DNA of 9,656 nucleotides, from the NCBI GenBank assembly GCA_965530995.1, contig CBESOB010000109.1, positions 1-9,656 of the forward strand, given 5' to 3'. The DNA comes from JABABD01 sp965530995 (GTDB lineage: Bacteria > Bacteroidota > Bacteroidia > Flavobacteriales > Flavobacteriaceae). This document shows positions 6,547-9,656 of this stretch, piece after piece. The position numbers and the translations under genes are program-made. Each line of letters starts with the position of its first letter. The stretch's first letter is position 1. The notes beneath the pieces are model-generated. The model saw nothing but the letters and a program-made list of their open reading frames with translations. It did not search any database and was not told the origin of the DNA.

Positions 6547-9500
6547 TTATTAAGAATATCTTGGGAGTATTATTATTTATTGCTGCGACCATAAAGGTAT
6601 TTCCTTTATGGTCTTTAAACTGTTTCAAATGCTTGATCTCACCGCGAACGTAAAATCCACTGTCATTGTAATCTTGCCATTCAAAATCCATTTTTCCATT
6701 ACCTAATAGCACACTACCGTAATTGGCATCCAATCGTGAGTATTGTGGTTTGAATTCGAAGTCATTACCACCCATAATCAGATCTAAGTTACCATCGTTA
6801 TTAATGTCGGTACAGGTAATTCCGCAGACGCAGGAAAGTTGCACTCTTTGAGGTAGTTCTTTAATGCTAAAGTCACCATTTCCATTATTGATTGCGACTA
6901 TTGAATTAGATGTCACTACTTTCTTTTGTATGGAATTATCGATTATTTCTTTTGGGAAGAGTTCTTGAACCGTCCTCTTGGCATAATCAGAAGCCTTGAT
7001 GTTTTGCTTCTTGAGTGATACTAATTGCTCTGTCATTTCTTGTTTTTGATGCAGCGGATAGTCCTTACCATCATTATTCTGGGTCACGATCTGTTCGATC
7101 GTACCGTTATTATCAAAATCGTTGATCCATATTTTCATAGGATGATCCATATCCGGCTTATAATGTAAATTACCTCCTTGATTACCAAGAATCAAATCGT
7201 TATCACCATCATTATCGAGATCCGCTGATTCTATACTGCCCCACCAACCAGGTAATGCATCTAATGAACTGTTCATCTTTTGCAACCTACGACCGTTATT
7301 TTTGTAAATATTAACTGTACCCCAATCGGAAACGGTCACCAAATCTTTTTTGTCATCACCATCGATATCTGTCCACAATGAGCTGGTTATCATGCCCGCA
7401 TCTTTTAAATCGTAGCCAACGCGTTCGGTGGCATCTATAAAGGTACCATCACCATTATTTACCAGAAAGAGATGGTTTGGGTCAACACCATAGGTACCTA
7501 CTACGCTTCGAGAACCTATAAACACATCAATATCTCCATCGCCGTCGTAATCATGTGGTGAAATTGTAGAAACATTCTTAAACGTTGTCGCTAGCTGATG
7601 TTCGGAAGCACTAAACTTACCTTTGCCATTATTTAAGTACAATCTATTAAGGTACGAAAGTTCTTCACCAACTTGGTTACCTCCTGAGCCCACTATAAGA
7701 TCCAGATCATTGTCACCATCTGCATCGAAGAAAGCGGCTGCGGTATCTTCGTAATCAGCATCTTTTATCAGGACATTCTGCCCAAGTAATTGAAGTTTAC
7801 CGTTTCCTTTGTGTTTATAAATTTGACCGGCAACTCCCTTAGCTCCACCTAAAAAGATATCTTCGTTCCCATCGCCATCAATATCACCTACTGCCAAAGA
7901 AGGTCCTTCCTGCGAGAGTTTCTTGTATATAAGGCCTTCATAATCGAAATCTGAATAATTATTATCAACATGTGGGACTAAGCCTCCAATGGTCAATTCC
8001 TGAAGCAACGGTGACTCATTCTTTAATGAGGGATATACATACTTATTTTTTGCATTTTTTTGATCTAATTGCAAGGTTTGGTCGGCCTTTACATTTGCAA
8101 TTTTTTGGGTGCGACTATCTGGCCAGATCACTCGAAGTGAATCGATCATGGTTTTTTCACCCAGTCCAATGGTCATAGTGTAATCCATTGACGATTGGAA
8201 CCCTCTAGATGGCACGAGCTCTTGTTGAATGATTTCATCACCTGAATAGAGTAGGACCGTAGACCCAATGGCAAAGGGGTTTTTACCAACTCCGGATAGT
8301 TTGAGCTTGATAAAGTTATTATTTGTAAGTCGATCACTATTATTTTGATAAATGAAAACCGGCATATTGACATTGTTCACCACAAGTTCTAGATCACCAT
8401 CATTATCCAGGTCGCCATATGCTGCACCATTGGACATACTAGGAATCTCAAATCCCCAGTCTTTATTGGCATTGGAAAAGGTGATGTCGCCATTGTTTCT
8501 ATACGCAAAATTAGGTTGTGGACGAATAGGCATTTTTTCGATAATGGAGTCAATGGACTGTTTTCTACCTGTTAAGGCCATCTTTTGAATGATTTCATTC
8601 GCAAAGAAATCAACAAAATCAAGATCCGTGAGATCATGATTGATACCATTGGTAATATAGATATCCCTAAAGCCATCATTATCCATATCCACTAAAAGAC
8701 CAGCCCAACTCCAATCCGTAGCATCTACACCACTGAAATAGGCAATTTCTGAAAATGAACCATTCCCATTATTGAGTTGCAATGTATTTTGTATATACTG
8801 CTGATAGAAATCCTTACTTTGTTTTAAATTGAAGACATTATAACCTTCAAATTCCATGACACTCTTTACTCTCTGATCCGCTTCGGGTAGCATATCGGTT
8901 ATAAAAATTTCTGAATGACCATCGTTATTTATATCAGCGATATCGATACCCATTGCCGATAGTGATAAATGCGAGGTCCAATTCTTTATGTCTTCAGTAA
9001 AGGTACCATCCTGATTGTTGATATAAAGATAGTCACGCTCGTAGAAATCGTTTGAAACATATAGATCCGGATATAGATCCTTGTTAATGTCGGCTACCAT
9101 GACACCCAATCCAAAACCAATAAGACTCCCATAGATTCCTGCATCAACGCTAACATCTACAAATTTGCCATTATCATTTCGTAGCAGCATATCACCAACA
9201 CCTTTGAAGATATCGGGCACACCTTTCCAATCTTGAGCCCTTACATGCCGTTGTTCTGCATAGCCTAGACTACTAACTGGAATATTACTATTGTTCAGTA
9301 TATACGCATCAAGATCCCCATCTTTATCATAATCAAAAAACGAGGCATGCGTCGAGAATCCTGTTTTCGCAAGATTGTACTCTTTTGCTTTTTCGGTAAA
9401 GGTAAGATCACCATTGTTTATATAGAGATCGTTATCATGATTATTACCTTTCATGTTCCCCGCATTACTAACATATATGTCTAAAAGGCCATCGGCATTG

Positions 9501-9656
9501 ATATCCACCATATTCACACCTGTAGACCAAGGTTTATTACCTTTAATTCCGGCAGTCTCAGATATATCCTTAAAAGTAAGATTACCTTGGTTTAGATATA
9601 ATTTGTTCGGAACCATATTCCCGGTTAAATAAATATCTGGTAATCCGTCATTATTT
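6539..9656 (-). CDS. FG-GAP/VCBS-repeat protein with ASPIC/UnbV domain, N-terminus outside the window
   Basis: The reading frame stays open to the right edge. Upstream of the Met at 9616 it reads NNDGLPDIYLTGN, part of a calcium-binding repeat, so that Met is internal and the true start lies outside. Alignment by eye to the downstream paralog suggests that about 65-70 residues are missing, presumably including a lipoprotein signal. Counting from Met 9616 (1025 residues), calcium-loop motifs begin at 38, 95, 176, 228, 310, 402, then 578, 631, 689, 750, 799, 833 and 937. With the cut repeat at the edge this gives 7 + 7 around an ASPIC/UnbV domain at about 445-517 (8066-8284; R-G-F-Q-S-S and W-P-D motifs). 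Shared landmarks with the paralog include DATDWSW (near 298) and the QL-x-x-LKK region (864-870). Near the C-terminus three cysteines (C929, C931, C935) replace the non-cysteine residues of the paralog. The product is probably surface-exposed and binding or structural. It is the first gene of the operon in view. Confidence 0.95.
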   Translation of the reverse strand, partial: NNDGLPDIYLTGNMVPNKLYLNQGNLTFKDISETAGIKGNKPWSTGVNMVDINADGLLDIYVSNAGNMKGNNHDNDLYINNGDLTFTEKAKEYNLAKTGFSTHASFFDYDKDGDLDAYILNNSNIPVSSLGYAEQRHVRAQDWKGVPDIFKGVGDMLLRNDNGKFVDVSVDAGIYGSLIGFGLGVMVADINKDLYPDLYVSNDFYERDYLYINNQDGTFTEDIKNWTSHLSLSAMGIDIADINNDGHSEIFITDMLPEADQRVKSVMEFEGYNVFNLKQSKDFYQQYIQNTLQLNNGNGSFSEIAYFSGVDATDWSWAGLLVDMDNDGFRDIYITNGINHDLTDLDFVDFFANEIIQKMALTGRKQSIDSIIEKMPIRPQPNFAYRNNGDITFSNANKDWGFEIPSMSNGAAYGDLDNDGDLELVVNNVNMPVFIYQNNSDRLTNNNFIKLKLSGVGKNPFAIGSTVLLYSGDEIIQQELVPSRGFQSSMDYTMTIGLGEKTMIDSLRVIWPDSRTQKIANVKADQTLQLDQKNAKNKYVYPSLKNESPLLQELTIGGLVPHVDNNYSDFDYEGLIYKKLSQEGPSLAVGDIDGDGNEDIFLGGAKGVAGQIYKHKGNGKLQLLGQNVLIKDADYEDTAAAFFDADGDNDLDLIVGSGGNQVGEELSYLNRLYLNNGKGKFSASEHQLATTFKNVSTISPHDYDGDGDIDVFIGSRSVVGTYGVDPNHLFLVNNGDGTFIDATERVGYDLKDAGMITSSLWTDIDGDDKKDLVTVSDWGTVNIYKNNGRRLQKMNSSLDALPGWWGSIESADLDNDGDNDLILGNQGGNLHYKPDMDHPMKIWINDFDNNGTIEQIVTQNNDGKDYPLHQKQEMTEQLVSLKKQNIKASDYAKRTVQELFPKEIIDNSIQKKVVTSNSIVAINNGNGDFSIKELPQRVQLSCVCGITCTDINNDGNLDLIMGGNDFEFKPQYSRLDANYGSVLLGNGKMDFEWQDYNDSGFYVRGEIKHLKQFKDHKGNTFMVAAINNNTPKIFLINE

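Noticed and set aside
8173..8373. Minus-strand 66-codon ORF in another frame
   Set aside because: It lies within the ASPIC/UnbV-coding part of the upstream VCBS gene in a different frame, with no recognisable features.
8352..8588. Plus-strand ORF with a similar SRSPSLSRS-like stretch
   Set aside because: It has the same cause: antisense of the GDLDNDGDLE repeat in the upstream VCBS gene.
6091..9456. Recurring plus-strand words such as ccatcaccatt / ccatcgccat, which look like a dispersed DNA repeat or CRISPR-like array
   Set aside because: They are irregularly spaced and coincide with codons for the N-N-G-D-G-T-F and D-x-D-G-D protein repeats on the minus strand. Protein-level conservation explains them.

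Overview
The window is AT-rich. All five of its genes lie on the minus strand, so transcription runs from right to left. Small proteins with lipobox signal peptides, long FG-GAP/VCBS lipoproteins with an ASPIC/UnbV domain, no visible Shine-Dalgarno sequences and A/T-rich start contexts all point to a member of the Bacteroidota, most likely of the Flavobacteriia. Nothing in the window identifies the species.

Layout in the direction of transcription: (1) 9656-6539, a large FG-GAP/VCBS-repeat protein whose first codons lie beyond the right edge. (2) 6546-3298, a second complete FG-GAP/VCBS lipoprotein, clearly paralogous to the first and overlapping it by 8 bp. (3) 3293-1944, a lipoprotein of the vanadium-dependent haloperoxidase / PAP2 phosphatase superfamily, 4 bp after the previous stop. 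(4) 1934-1044, a membrane-anchored protein with a C-terminal GyrI-like (AraC-type effector-binding) fold, 9 bp after the previous stop. (5) After a 120-bp gap holding a LacI-type operator-like near-palindrome and a perfect 10-bp inverted repeat at the next start codon, 923-1, an SLC45/sucrose-type MFS sugar transporter that runs off the left edge.

The first four genes are spaced like one operon. Two of them (the second VCBS protein and the haloperoxidase-like protein) are predicted lipoproteins, and the first VCBS protein probably is too, so at least three products probably act at the outer membrane or cell surface. In Bacteroidota, tandem ASPIC/UnbV VCBS proteins are often found next to SusC/SusD nutrient-uptake pairs, and SLC45-type MFS transporters often sit in alpha-glucan or oligosaccharide utilisation loci with LacI regulators. 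A surface capture or processing module linked to sugar uptake is therefore a reasonable inference. The substrate, the enzymatic reaction of the haloperoxidase-like protein and the role of the GyrI-like protein cannot be read from the sequence.

I saw no tRNA, rRNA, CRISPR array, insertion sequence or clear intrinsic terminator. No gene-free stretch exceeds 300 bp. The most unusual points are the shared 7 + 7 arrangement of calcium-binding motifs around a central ASPIC/UnbV domain in both giant proteins, the variant haloperoxidase active site, and the membrane-tethered GyrI-like protein in a surface-lipoprotein operon.
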